From Gammaproteobacteria bacterium (GTDB lineage: Bacteria; Pseudomonadota; Gammaproteobacteria; Xanthomonadales; Xanthomonadaceae), in assembly GCA_025352045.1 (NCBI GenBank), contig JANXUD010000077.1, positions 1-64,000 on the forward strand: a stretch of 64,000 bases of DNA, written 5' to 3'. The position numbers and the translations under genes are program-made. Under the pieces are notes generated by a model that made no database searches, had not been told where the DNA came from, and was given only the letters and a program-made list of their open reading frames with translations. Positions within the stretch are counted from its first letter, which is position 1; the number at the start of each line of letters is the position of its first letter. This document shows, piece after piece, positions 53,522-61,505 of the stretch.

Positions 53522-54430
53522 ATGAACCGTCTACTGATTGCAGGTGCGTTGCTGCTGGGCCTGGCCGCCAATACGGCGCAGGCAAAAATGAATGTCTTTA
53601 CCTGCGAACCCGAATGGGGCTCGCTGCTCAACGAGTTGGCCGGCGACAAGATCGATGTCACCGTCGGCACCTCGGCGCTGCAGGACGTGCACCAGATCGA
53701 GGCGAAGCCGAGCCTGATCGCCAAGGTGCGCGCCGCCAACCTGGTGGTGTGCACCGGCGCGGAGCTTGAGATCGGCTGGCTGCCGCAACTGCTCAAGCAG
53801 TCCGGCAACCAGGCCGTGGCCAGCGGACCCGGCTCGTTCAGCGCCGCCAGCCAGGTGATCACGCTCGACAAGCCGGCGAAGTTCGACCGAGCGGCCGGTG
53901 ACGTGCATCCGGAAGGCAATCCGCACATCCAGATGGATCCCTACCGCGTGCTGGTGATCGCCAAGGCGCTCGATGCGCGCCTGGTGCAACTGGATCCGGC
54001 CAACGCGGCGGTATATCAGTCGCGCCTGGCCGACTTCACCACGCGCTGGCGCGCGGCGATCGTGCGCTGGCAGGCCAAGGCGGCGCCGCTGAAGGGCCGC
54101 AACGTGATCGTGCAGCACGTGAGCTGGGTGTACTTGAACAAGTGGCTGGGCCTGAACCAGATCGGTGAGCTCGAGCCACGGCCGGGCGTGCCGCCGACCA
54201 GCAGCCACCTGTCCGGCCTGATCGCGACCGCGAAGGGTGGCCATACCCTGGCCATCATCCGTGCCGCCTACCAGGACTCGAAGCCTAGCGACTGGCTCTC
54301 TTCGCGCACGGGCGTGCCGGCGGTGTCGCTGCCGCTGACGGTGGGTGGCGATGCGCAGTCCAAGGACCTGTTCGGATTGTTCGACTCCACGATCGACAAG
54401 CTGCTCGCGGCGGCGAAGGCCGCGCCATGA
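53522..54430 (+). CDS. Zinc/manganese ABC transporter substrate-binding protein (ZnuA-like)
   Basis: 302 aa, ATG 53522 after GAGGAGTCCGACC. Signal peptide (RLLIAGALLLGLAANTAQAK). Cluster A-1 binding-protein hallmarks: FTCEPEWGSLLNELAGDKI, LQDVHQIEAKPSLIAKVRAA (first metal His), VVCTGAELEIGWLPQLLKQS, GNPHIQMDPYRVLVIAKAL (second His) and VIVQHVSWVYLNKWLGLNQI (third His). The long His-rich loop of classical ZnuA is absent, as in ZinT-independent or Mn/Zn-type members. It delivers metal to the permease encoded by the next gene, which it overlaps by 4 nt (ATGA). Confidence 0.9.
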   Translation: MNRLLIAGALLLGLAANTAQAKMNVFTCEPEWGSLLNELAGDKIDVTVGTSALQDVHQIEAKPSLIAKVRAANLVVCTGAELEIGWLPQLLKQSGNQAVASGPGSFSAASQVITLDKPAKFDRAAGDVHPEGNPHIQMDPYRVLVIAKALDARLVQLDPANAAVYQSRLADFTTRWRAAIVRWQAKAAPLKGRNVIVQHVSWVYLNKWLGLNQIGELEPRPGVPPTSSHLSGLIATAKGGHTLAIIRAAYQDSKPSDWLSSRTGVPAVSLPLTVGGDAQSKDLFGLFDSTIDKLLAAAKAAP

Positions 54431-55245
54431 ACCTCGCGGGCATGAACCTGGACGGCCTCGACATCAGCATCCTGGGGCCCGCCTGCCTGGCGGGTTTCAT
54501 CGTGCTGGCCACGCACGTGCCGCTGGGGCGGCAGGTGCTGGAGCGCGGGATCATCTTCATCGACCTGGCGATCGCGCAGATCGCCGCACTGGGTGTGATT
54601 GCCGCCGGCTTCTTCGGCGTGGACGAGCACGGACTCGGCGTGCAGGTGGCCGCCGCCGCGGCCGCGCTGCTGGGTGCGGGACTGCTGGCGTGGACGGACA
54701 GGAAGTGGCCGCAGTTCCAGGAACCGCTGATCGGCACGCTGTTCGTGCTGGCGGCGACCGGCGGCCTGTTGCTGCTGGCCAACAATCCGCAGGGCGGCGA
54801 GCACCTCAAGGACCTTCTGGTCGGGCAGATCCTGTGGGTGAGCCTGCCGCAGCTGGTTCCGGCGGCGGTGCTGTCGGCCGTGCTGCTGGTGGTGATCTGG
54901 CTGCGTCGTGCGTCGCTGAAGGGCCTGCTGTTCTATGCCGTATTCGCCGCGGCGATCACCGCGTCGGTGCAGCTGGTCGGCGTGTACCTGGTGTTCGCCA
55001 GCCTGATCGTGCCTGCGCTGGCTACCGTCGGCATGAGCGGAAAGCGCAAGCTGGCGACGGCCTATGCGATCGGCGGCGCGGGCTATGTGCTCGGGCTGGC
55101 GCTGTCGGCGGTATTCGACTTGCCAAGTGGTGCGCTGATCGTCTGGACGCTGGCTGCCTGCGCGCTCGCGGCGCAGCCGCTGCGCATGCTGCACCGCGCC
55201 GCGACCGGAAATGGCCGCACGGAGGACTCGCGCGCGGCGGCCTGA
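54427..55245 (+). CDS. Metal ABC transporter permease (ZnuB-like, ABC-3 family)
   Basis: 272 aa from ATG 54427. About eight spans, including LGPACLAGFIVLATHVPLG, IIFIDLAIAQIAALGVIAAG (the conserved FxDLAxAQIAALG of the family), LIGTLFVLAATGGLLLLAN, FYAVFAAAITASVQLVGVYL, VFASLIVPALATVG and YAIGGAGYVLGLALSAVFDL. The ATP-binding subunit that should power it is not encoded next to it; the next gene is a convergent NYN protein 19 nt away. Either a distant ATPase is shared or the locus was split. Confidence 0.9.
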   Translation: MNLAGMNLDGLDISILGPACLAGFIVLATHVPLGRQVLERGIIFIDLAIAQIAALGVIAAGFFGVDEHGLGVQVAAAAAALLGAGLLAWTDRKWPQFQEPLIGTLFVLAATGGLLLLANNPQGGEHLKDLLVGQILWVSLPQLVPAAVLSAVLLVVIWLRRASLKGLLFYAVFAAAITASVQLVGVYLVFASLIVPALATVGMSGKRKLATAYAIGGAGYVLGLALSAVFDLPSGALIVWTLAACALAAQPLRMLHRAATGNGRTEDSRAAA

Positions 55246-55264
55246 CGCGGCGCGGCTGCCGCGC

Positions 55265-56170
55265 CTATTCGACGGCGCGGACGAACAAGGCGCGCGCCGC
55301 GCCGAGCTGGCGCTCTTCGACGTCGAAATATTGCGGGTGCTGGCGGAACAGGTCGCTGAGCTTCTTGCAACCGTACAGGCGCGGGTCGAAGTCGGGGCTG
55401 ACTTTGTTGACATAGTTGCCGACCGAGCCGAGGTTGGCCCACTTGGTGTCGTCGGAGGCCTGCTCGATGGCTTTGCGCAGCAGGCCGAGCGGCAGCCGGG
55501 GCATGGTCGCCGTGACGGCGGGAGCCTCCGCATTGCCGATTGGAGGTGCCGGCGCGGTTGCCGGCGCGGGAGCGACCCTGGCGCGCTTCGGCGTGGCGGC
55601 GTCGGCCGATTTCGTGACTGCCTTCGCGCGCCGTGCAGGAGCTGCGGCGCTGGGCATGGGTGTCGGCGTTGGTGGCGAGAGTGGCCGCAGGACTTTGGTC
55701 TGGATGAACTTGTCGCAGGCCTGGCGGAACGCGGCCGGCGTCTTCTCCTCGCCAAACCCGTACACCACCAGTCCTTCCTCGCGCAGTCGTTGCGCCAGGC
55801 GGGTGAAGTCACTGTCGCTGGTGACCAGGCAGAACCCGTCGAAGCGCCGCGTGTACATCAGGTCCATTGCATCGATGATGAGCGAGCTGTCGGTGGCGTT
55901 CTTGCCGCTGGTGTAGGCGAACTGCTGCACCGGCTGGATCGAGTGTTCCAGCAGCGTCTGTTTCCAGGCCTGCAGGCGGTTGGAGGTGAAGTCGCCGTAG
56001 ATGCGCTTGACGCTGGCCAGGCCGTATTTTGCGACCTCCGCCAGCAGGCCCTCGATCACCGAGGCCTGGGCATTGTCGGCATCGATCAGCACGGCGAGGC
56101 GATGCTGGCCCTCGTCGATGCTGCCCGGGCCGCCGCCGTTTCCTGCCTGCCCACGCGGGTTGCCTGCCAT
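55265..56170 (-). CDS. NYN-domain protein with OST-HTH/LOTUS domain (putative RNase/RNA-binding)
   Basis: 301 aa from ATG 56170 (MAGNPRGQAGNGGG). The NYN (PIN-like) domain, about 20-165, has conserved acids in LAVLIDADNAQASV, GKNATDSSLIIDAMDLMYT and GFCLVTSDSDFTRLAQRL. A Pro/Ala/Lys-rich linker (about 165-220) leads to a C-terminal LOTUS/OST-HTH domain (PLGLLRKAIEQASDDTKWAN, SVGNYVNKVSPDFDPRLYGC, LSDLFRQHPQYFDVEE). NYN domains are Mg2+-dependent nucleases and LOTUS domains bind RNA or G-quadruplexes, so the pair suggests RNA cleavage or processing. This layout is found in many bacteria; its targets are mostly unknown. Confidence 0.9.
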   Translation of the reverse strand: MAGNPRGQAGNGGGPGSIDEGQHRLAVLIDADNAQASVIEGLLAEVAKYGLASVKRIYGDFTSNRLQAWKQTLLEHSIQPVQQFAYTSGKNATDSSLIIDAMDLMYTRRFDGFCLVTSDSDFTRLAQRLREEGLVVYGFGEEKTPAAFRQACDKFIQTKVLRPLSPPTPTPMPSAAAPARRAKAVTKSADAATPKRARVAPAPATAPAPPIGNAEAPAVTATMPRLPLGLLRKAIEQASDDTKWANLGSVGNYVNKVSPDFDPRLYGCKKLSDLFRQHPQYFDVEERQLGAARALFVRAVE

Positions 56171-56284
56171 GCGCTGCCTCCGGGGATGCCGAACCGCTGA
56201 CAGAGTGCCAGAATCGCGCCAGGCCGGCGCATTCCGCGCCCTGGTCGCCAGCAGGGGGCGCTGCGTGGACAGCCGGGCGGACGC

Positions 56285-57268
56285 ATGGGCTTCGCACTGA
56301 CACTCGCGCTGGTCTTCGCCGTCGGTTTCGCCGCGCACCGGGCTTCGTTGTGCACGGTGCGCGCCGTCGCCGAATTCCTCGACGACGGTACGGCGCACAT
56401 GCTTGCCAGTTTCCTGAAGGCGGCGACGTGGACGGCGTTGGTCAGCGGCGCGCTGCTGTTCTCCATGCACGGCATGCTGTATCCGGCCACGCAGCGCGCG
56501 CCCTACTGGCTGGCCCTGGTCGGCGGACTGGTGTTCGGCGTCGGCGCCGGGCTCAACGGCGGCTGTTCGCTGTCCACGATCCAGCGCCTGGCCGATGGCG
56601 AGCTGGCGATGCTGGGGACTTTGCTGGCTTTCGTCGCGGGCGTGCTCGCCTGGCTGCTGTGGGTCGAACCCGCCGCGGGCATGGCGACCCGCGCCTTGCC
56701 GTTCGAACTCGTGCCGGCGAACGCCTGGGCGCCGTGGGTGCTGGCGGCGCTGGCGCTGTGGGGCGCGCGGGAATTGCTGGGGCTGTGGCGCGCGCGCCGC
56801 GCTGCGGAGGGCAGGCTGTTTGAGTCGGTCTTGCGCGAGCGCTGGTCGCTGTCGGCGGGCGCCCTGGTGTTGGGCGTGTCGGGCGGCATCCTCTACACCT
56901 TGCAAGGGGCCTGGACTTACACCAATTTCCTGCGCGCCGAAGCGAGTGCCTGGGTCGGCCACGCGATGTCGCCGGGTGGCCTGCGGTGGTTGTTCCTGGC
57001 CGCATTGCTGCTGGGAATGGTCGTCTCATCCCTGCAACGTCGCGCATTCTCCCTACGTCGCCCCTCCGGCGGCGGGCTGGCGCGCGCGCTCGGCGGCGGC
57101 GCCCTGATGGGGCTGGGGGCGGCCATCCTGCCGGGCGGCAACGACACGCTGGTGCTGATCGCGATCCCCACGCTCGCGCCGAGTGCGCTCGGCGTCTATC
57201 TCGGCGTGCTGCTGGGCGTTGCGGCGTCGCTGCTCGCGCTAAGATTCCTCCACAGGCCCGGCGCCTGA
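56285..57268 (+). CDS. YeeE/YedE family (TsuA-like) sulfur-compound transporter
   Basis: 327 aa, ATG 56285, with about nine spans. Conserved Cys motifs of the family are present: AAHRASLCTVRAVAEFLDDG near the N-terminus and GLNGGCSLSTIQRLADGEL in the middle. The second half repeats the fold (GGALMGLGAAILPGGNDTLV) but has Pro-Gly-Gly-Asn where the first half has Gly-Gly-Cys. In TsuA these Cys pass thiosulfate through the membrane; here only the first set is intact. Transport of thiosulfate or a related sulfur species is likely. No sulfurtransferase partner is adjacent. Confidence 0.85.
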   Translation: MGFALTLALVFAVGFAAHRASLCTVRAVAEFLDDGTAHMLASFLKAATWTALVSGALLFSMHGMLYPATQRAPYWLALVGGLVFGVGAGLNGGCSLSTIQRLADGELAMLGTLLAFVAGVLAWLLWVEPAAGMATRALPFELVPANAWAPWVLAALALWGARELLGLWRARRAAEGRLFESVLRERWSLSAGALVLGVSGGILYTLQGAWTYTNFLRAEASAWVGHAMSPGGLRWLFLAALLLGMVVSSLQRRAFSLRRPSGGGLARALGGGALMGLGAAILPGGNDTLVLIAIPTLAPSALGVYLGVLLGVAASLLALRFLHRPGA

Positions 57269-57286
57269 GAGTCTGGGTCACAGATC

Positions 57287-57326
57287 GGGGCCGGTTCCTA
57301 TTCATGTTTGTGAGAGAACCGGCCCC
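57287..57326. repeat. Dispersed repeat copy 3, with 11-bp hairpin
   Basis: GGGGCCGGTTC (287-297) and GAACCGGCCCC (316-326) form a perfect 11-bp stem with an 18-nt loop between the YeeE gene and the flavoprotein gene. The right arm continues as the dispersed core (GAACCGGCCCCGTTCAGG), seen singly at 48243 and 49030. Likely terminator for the YeeE gene. Confidence 0.65.
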
Positions 57327-57340
57327 GTTCAGGATTTTTG

Positions 57341-59419
57341 ATGGCGCGTGACGCACGGTACGACCCCTTGTTCGAGCCGATCCGCATCGGGCCGGTGACG
57401 GCGAAGAACCGTTTTTTCCAGGTGCCGCATTGCAACGGCATGGGCCACGCCATGCCGCAGGCGCATGCGGCCATGCGCGAGATGAAGGCGCAGGGCGGCT
57501 GGGCGGTGGTGTCCACCGAGGAATGCGAGATCCATCCGAGCGGCGATGTCTCGCCCTATGTCGAGGCGCGGCTTTGGGACGACCACGACATCCCCGCGCT
57601 GCAGCTGATGTGCGAGAAAGTGCATGCCCATGGCGCGCTGGCGGCGGTCGAGCTGACCCACAACGGGCCGACCGCGTCCAACCTGTATTCGCGCGACGTG
57701 TTGCTGGCGCCGTCGCACCAGCCTAGCAAGTACGGCTATCCGAACCAGGCGCGGGCAATGACCCTGGCCGACATCGCCGACTACCGGCGCTGGCATCGCG
57801 CCGCGGCCTTGCGCGCCAAGCGGGCGGGCTTCGACATCGTCTACGTGTACGCCGCGCATGACCTGAGCCTGGCGATGCACTTCCTGCAGCGCCGGCGCAA
57901 CCAGCGCAGCGACCAGTACGGCGGCTCGCTCGAAAACCGCCTGCGCCTACTGCGCGAGGTGCTGGAAGACACCAGGGACGCGGTCGGCGACACCTGCGCG
58001 GTGGCCCTGCGCTTCGCCACCGAGGAACTGCTCGGTGCCGGCGGCGTCGAGCGCGCCGAGGCGCAGGACATCGTCAGCGCGCTGGCCGAGCTGCCGGACC
58101 TGTGGGACGTGAATGTCGCGGCCTGGTACAACGATTCAGTGCCGTCGCGCTTCGCGAAGGAGGGCGCCCAGGAACCGTTCGTGGATTTCGTCAAGCGCAC
58201 CACGACCAAGCCCGTGGTCGGCGTGGGCCGCTTCACCTCGCCGGACACCATGCTGTCGCAGCTACGGCGCGGCGTGCTCGACATCATCGGCGCGGCGCGG
58301 CCATCGATCGCCGACCCCTTCCTGCCCTGGAAGATCGAGCACGGCCGGGCCGACGACATCCGCGAATGCATTGGCTGCAACATCTGCGTCACCGGCGACA
58401 TGACCATCACCCCGATTCGCTGCACCCAGAACCCGACCATGGGCGAGGAGTGGCGCAAGGACTGGCATCCCGAACGCATCGCGCCGAAGCAATCCCAAGC
58501 GCGCGTGCTGGTGGTCGGTGGCGGCCCCGCGGGACTGGAGGCGGCGCGCGCCCTGGGCCAGCGCGGCTACGAAGTCCACCTGGCCGAGGCGCGCAAGGAA
58601 CTGGGCGGTCGCGTCACCCGCGAGGCGCGGCTGCCGGGGCTGGCGGAGTGGGCGCGGGTGCGCGACTGGCGCCTGCAGCAGATCGGCAAGCTGCAGAACG
58701 TGTCCGTGTATCCCGACAACCTGCTGGGCGCCGACGACGTGCTCGGCTTCGGCGCCGAGCACGTGGTGCTGGCCACGGGCTCGCACTGGCGCCGCGATGG
58801 CTATGGCCGCAGCAATTTCTTCCCCAGCGACGCGCTTGCCGCCAATCCCTGCGTGTTCACGCCGGACGACGTGATGGACGGCCGCTTCGCCGCGATGGCG
58901 CCGGCCGGCCCGGTGGTGCTGTTCGACGACGACGGCTTCTACCTGACCAGCGTGCTGGCCGAGAAGCTGCGCAGCGAGGGCCGCGAGGCGCTATACCTGA
59001 CGGCCGACGACACCATCGCGCCCTGGAGCGCGAATACGCTGGACTACCGGCACATCCAGCACCGCCTGCATGCGGTGGGCGTGGTGCAACTCACCCAGCA
59101 CAACATCATCGGCTTCGAGGACGGATTGCTGAGCATCGAGCACAGCTGGTCGGGCAAGCTGCGCGAACTCGAATGCGCGGCGCTGGTGCTGGTCACCGCG
59201 CGGCTGCCGAACGAGGCGCTGCTGCTGGCGCTGCGCGCGCGCCAGGACGAATGGGCCGACGCGGGCCTGCGCAGCGTGCGGGCGATCGGCGATGCCGACG
59301 CCCCCGGCCTGATCGCGCACGCGGTGTACGCAGGCCACCGCTATGCGCGCGAACTCGATGCGCCGCCGATCGGCGACGCCGTCCCGTTCCGCAGGCACCT
59401 GCACACGCAAACCACCTGA
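57341..59419 (+). CDS. Trimethylamine/histamine-dehydrogenase-like FMN and [4Fe-4S] oxidoreductase
   Basis: 692 aa from ATG 57341 (AGGA about 8 nt upstream). The N-terminal old-yellow-enzyme barrel begins ARYDPLFEPIRIGPVTAKNR and has Cys31 in FFQVPHCNGMG, matching the Cys30 that carries 6-S-cysteinyl FMN in trimethylamine dehydrogenase. Barrel motif RSDQYGGSLENRLRLLREVL. The [4Fe-4S] ligands are Cys343, 346, 349 and 361 (CIGCNICVTG, RCTQNP). The C-terminal half is the ADP/NAD-binding fold, VLVVGGGPAGLEAARALGQR. Family members oxidise amines and pass electrons to an electron-transfer flavoprotein, but no etf gene is adjacent. Substrate cannot be read from the sequence: trimethylamine, dimethylamine, histamine or another. 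Confidence 0.9.
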   Translation: MARDARYDPLFEPIRIGPVTAKNRFFQVPHCNGMGHAMPQAHAAMREMKAQGGWAVVSTEECEIHPSGDVSPYVEARLWDDHDIPALQLMCEKVHAHGALAAVELTHNGPTASNLYSRDVLLAPSHQPSKYGYPNQARAMTLADIADYRRWHRAAALRAKRAGFDIVYVYAAHDLSLAMHFLQRRRNQRSDQYGGSLENRLRLLREVLEDTRDAVGDTCAVALRFATEELLGAGGVERAEAQDIVSALAELPDLWDVNVAAWYNDSVPSRFAKEGAQEPFVDFVKRTTTKPVVGVGRFTSPDTMLSQLRRGVLDIIGAARPSIADPFLPWKIEHGRADDIRECIGCNICVTGDMTITPIRCTQNPTMGEEWRKDWHPERIAPKQSQARVLVVGGGPAGLEAARALGQRGYEVHLAEARKELGGRVTREARLPGLAEWARVRDWRLQQIGKLQNVSVYPDNLLGADDVLGFGAEHVVLATGSHWRRDGYGRSNFFPSDALAANPCVFTPDDVMDGRFAAMAPAGPVVLFDDDGFYLTSVLAEKLRSEGREALYLTADDTIAPWSANTLDYRHIQHRLHAVGVVQLTQHNIIGFEDGLLSIEHSWSGKLRELECAALVLVTARLPNEALLLALRARQDEWADAGLRSVRAIGDADAPGLIAHAVYAGHRYARELDAPPIGDAVPFRRHLHTQTT

Positions 59420-59447
59420 TTCCTCGCGGAGCCGGCGGCCGACCGGG

Positions 59448-59645
59448 TCAGTGCTTGCGGTCGCCGCGATCGCCCTGGCCGGCTTTCACCGTCGTCTTGG
59501 CCTGCTTGCGAACGTCCTGCGACAGCGAGCGGCCGAGGTCATCGCTCTCGCTGAAGCGTCCCTTTGCGTCGCGCCGCACCAGGCGCTTGTCGCCATTGGG
59601 CGCGATCAGCTCGCGGTCGTTCCGGCTGCCGGTGTTGGTCGCCAT
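59448..59645 (-). CDS. Small conserved basic protein, unknown
   Basis: 65 aa, ATG 59645 preceded by AGGATGCAACG. MATNTGSRNDRELIAPNGDK, then RLVRRDAKGRFSESDDLGRS and a Lys/Arg-rich end. Proteins starting NDRELIAPxGDKRxVRRDAKGRF are conserved across proteobacteria, with no known role. No TM or Cys. It lies convergent to the flavoprotein gene by 28 nt and just downstream of recD on the same strand (102 nt). Confidence 0.75.
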   Translation of the reverse strand: MATNTGSRNDRELIAPNGDKRLVRRDAKGRFSESDDLGRSLSQDVRKQAKTTVKAGQGDRGDRKH

Positions 59646-59747
59646 CGTTGCATCCTCCGATCGGGTGGTCGCGAGTCGCTGTACGAATCGCCGTGCCCCA
59701 TCGTCGTGCCCCGGCGATGAATTGCCGCTGATCGGCCAGATCGCGCT

Positions 59748-61505
59748 TCAGCTGCGATTGCACGCCGCGTCGCCCGCCTGCGTTCCGGCGGACAGTCGCT
59801 CGACCAACCCGCTCCAGCGCTGCGCCCGCCGGCCGATGGCCTCGCGCAGGGCCTGTTCGCTGGCCCACAGCCGCAGCTCGCGCCGGCAACGCGTCAGGCC
59901 GGTGTAGAGCAACTCGCGCGAGAGCACGCGCGCGCCGCGTTCAGGCAAGGCCAGGAAGACCGCATCGAACTCGGATCCCTGCGACTTGTGCACGGTCAGC
60001 GCGAACGCCGGCTCATGCGCCGGCAGGGCGGCAGGCAACCAGGCGCGCGGGCCACTGTCGCTGTCAAACCAGACACGAGGCTCGCCCTGTTCGTCGGGCC
60101 AGACGATGCCGATGTCGCCATTGAACAGTTGCTGGCGATAGCTGTTTTCCGTGACCAGCACCAGGCGCCCCTGGAACAGCCCCTCGCCGCCACGCAGCGG
60201 ATCGAGCGCGCGACCCAGCGCCGCGTTGAGGGTGATGCTGCCGGCCGCGCCCTCGCGCACCGCGCAGAGCACGCGGTAGCTGCGACAGGCGTCGAGCGCG
60301 CTGGCGACGTCGGGCCGCCCGGCGATCGCGCGGTAATGAGGCAAGGCATGGGCGAGCACGGCATCGTGCAGGGCGCGGTCGCTGGCGTGGTGCCAATCCG
60401 CGCCGCGGAAACGGCCTGCCTCCAGCCCGTGCAGCACCGCCTCGGCGTCGCCCTGGCGGACCAGTTCGGCCAGCTCGGCCACGTCGATGTCGGCCGCCTG
60501 GCGATGGCTGGTGCGCAGGTGACGGCGATGCGCGGCCAGCGGCGCGCCGGGCAATTCGCTCGCCTCGCACAGCGCGGCCAGCACGTCCCCGGTCTCCACC
60601 GAGGGCAACTGGTCACGGTCGCCAACCAGCACCAGTGTCGCCGCGGCGGGCACCGCCTCGGCCAGCTTCGCCATCAGGGGCAGGTCCACCATCGAGGCTT
60701 CATCTACGACCACCAGGTCGGCGGGCAGCGGATTGTCGCGGTCGTGCCGGAAGCCGCCGTCGCGTCCCCAGCCGAGCAGGCGGTGCAGGGTGCTGGCTTC
60801 GGTCGGCAGCAGGGCGGCGACGGCGGCGTCCACCTGGCCGTCGCGCACCAGCATGGCCAGCGACTCGCGCACCGCTTCGGACAGGCGCGAGGCCGCCTTG
60901 CCGGTGGGCGCGGCGAGCAGGATGCGCGGCGTGCGGCCGGCGCGCCGTGCGAAGTCCACCAGCAGCTGCGCGACCTGCGTGGTCTTGCCCGTGCCCGGGC
61001 CGCCGGTGACCAGGCGCAGGTGCTGCGCCCCGGTTGCCGCCACGATGTCGACGCCCACCGCCGCGTCGCCCCCCGCTGCGTCGCCGGCGACGCGTGCGAG
61101 CAGGGCGCTGGCAAGGCGACACTCGTAGTTCCAGTAGCGACGCAGCGACAGGGCCTCGCCCTCCAGGACCAGGATGCAATCGGCCTCGGGCGCGCCTGCG
61201 GATCCGATCGCAGCGCCCGCAGCACCGCGCACGCACACCCACGGCGACGCGGCGAGCACCGCCAGCCAGTCCTCGAGCGGCGGCAGTCCCGGGGGCTCGC
61301 GCTCGGCATCGATCTCGGCGAACAACTCGGCGGTCCGCGACAGCGGCAGCCTACTGTGTCCATGCGCCAGCGCGCGGCTGGCGAGCGCGGCGGCAGACTG
61401 CACCCAGTCCGGGGTCTCGTCGCGGGCATGGCGCATGCTCGCGCCCAGCGCGTAGTCCACGTTGCGCACCCAGCCGGCGTGGAACAGGGCCATGAGCAGG
61501 CTCAT
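59748..61505 (-). CDS. recD: Exodeoxyribonuclease V subunit alpha, RecD
   Basis: 585 aa from ATG 61505, overlapping the recB stop by 3 nt (ATGA). Superfamily-1B helicase motifs: Walker A TGGPGTGKTTQ (about 167-177), ILLAAPTGKAASRL (Ia), LVVVDEASMVDLPL (II), LVLVGDRDQLPSVETGDVLA (III), LTVHKSQGSEFDAVFLALP (V) and LLYTGLTRCRRELRLW (VI). The N-terminal domain has LPPLEDWLAVLAASPWV and YWNYECRLASALLARV, as in RecD, where it contacts RecB. RecBCD repairs double-strand breaks; recC is not in the window, consistent with a recC-recB-recD order with recC beyond the right edge. Confidence 0.95.
   Translation of the reverse strand: MSLLMALFHAGWVRNVDYALGASMRHARDETPDWVQSAAALASRALAHGHSRLPLSRTAELFAEIDAEREPPGLPPLEDWLAVLAASPWVCVRGAAGAAIGSAGAPEADCILVLEGEALSLRRYWNYECRLASALLARVAGDAAGGDAAVGVDIVAATGAQHLRLVTGGPGTGKTTQVAQLLVDFARRAGRTPRILLAAPTGKAASRLSEAVRESLAMLVRDGQVDAAVAALLPTEASTLHRLLGWGRDGGFRHDRDNPLPADLVVVDEASMVDLPLMAKLAEAVPAAATLVLVGDRDQLPSVETGDVLAALCEASELPGAPLAAHRRHLRTSHRQAADIDVAELAELVRQGDAEAVLHGLEAGRFRGADWHHASDRALHDAVLAHALPHYRAIAGRPDVASALDACRSYRVLCAVREGAAGSITLNAALGRALDPLRGGEGLFQGRLVLVTENSYRQQLFNGDIGIVWPDEQGEPRVWFDSDSGPRAWLPAALPAHEPAFALTVHKSQGSEFDAVFLALPERGARVLSRELLYTGLTRCRRELRLWASEQALREAIGRRAQRWSGLVERLSAGTQAGDAACNRS

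Noticed and set aside
53522-56170. A missing ABC ATPase (znuC) hidden near the ZnuA/ZnuB genes
   Set aside because: I looked on both strands for a Walker A plus signature pair between 50 and 57 kb and found none; the frames there encode the NYN and YeeE proteins.
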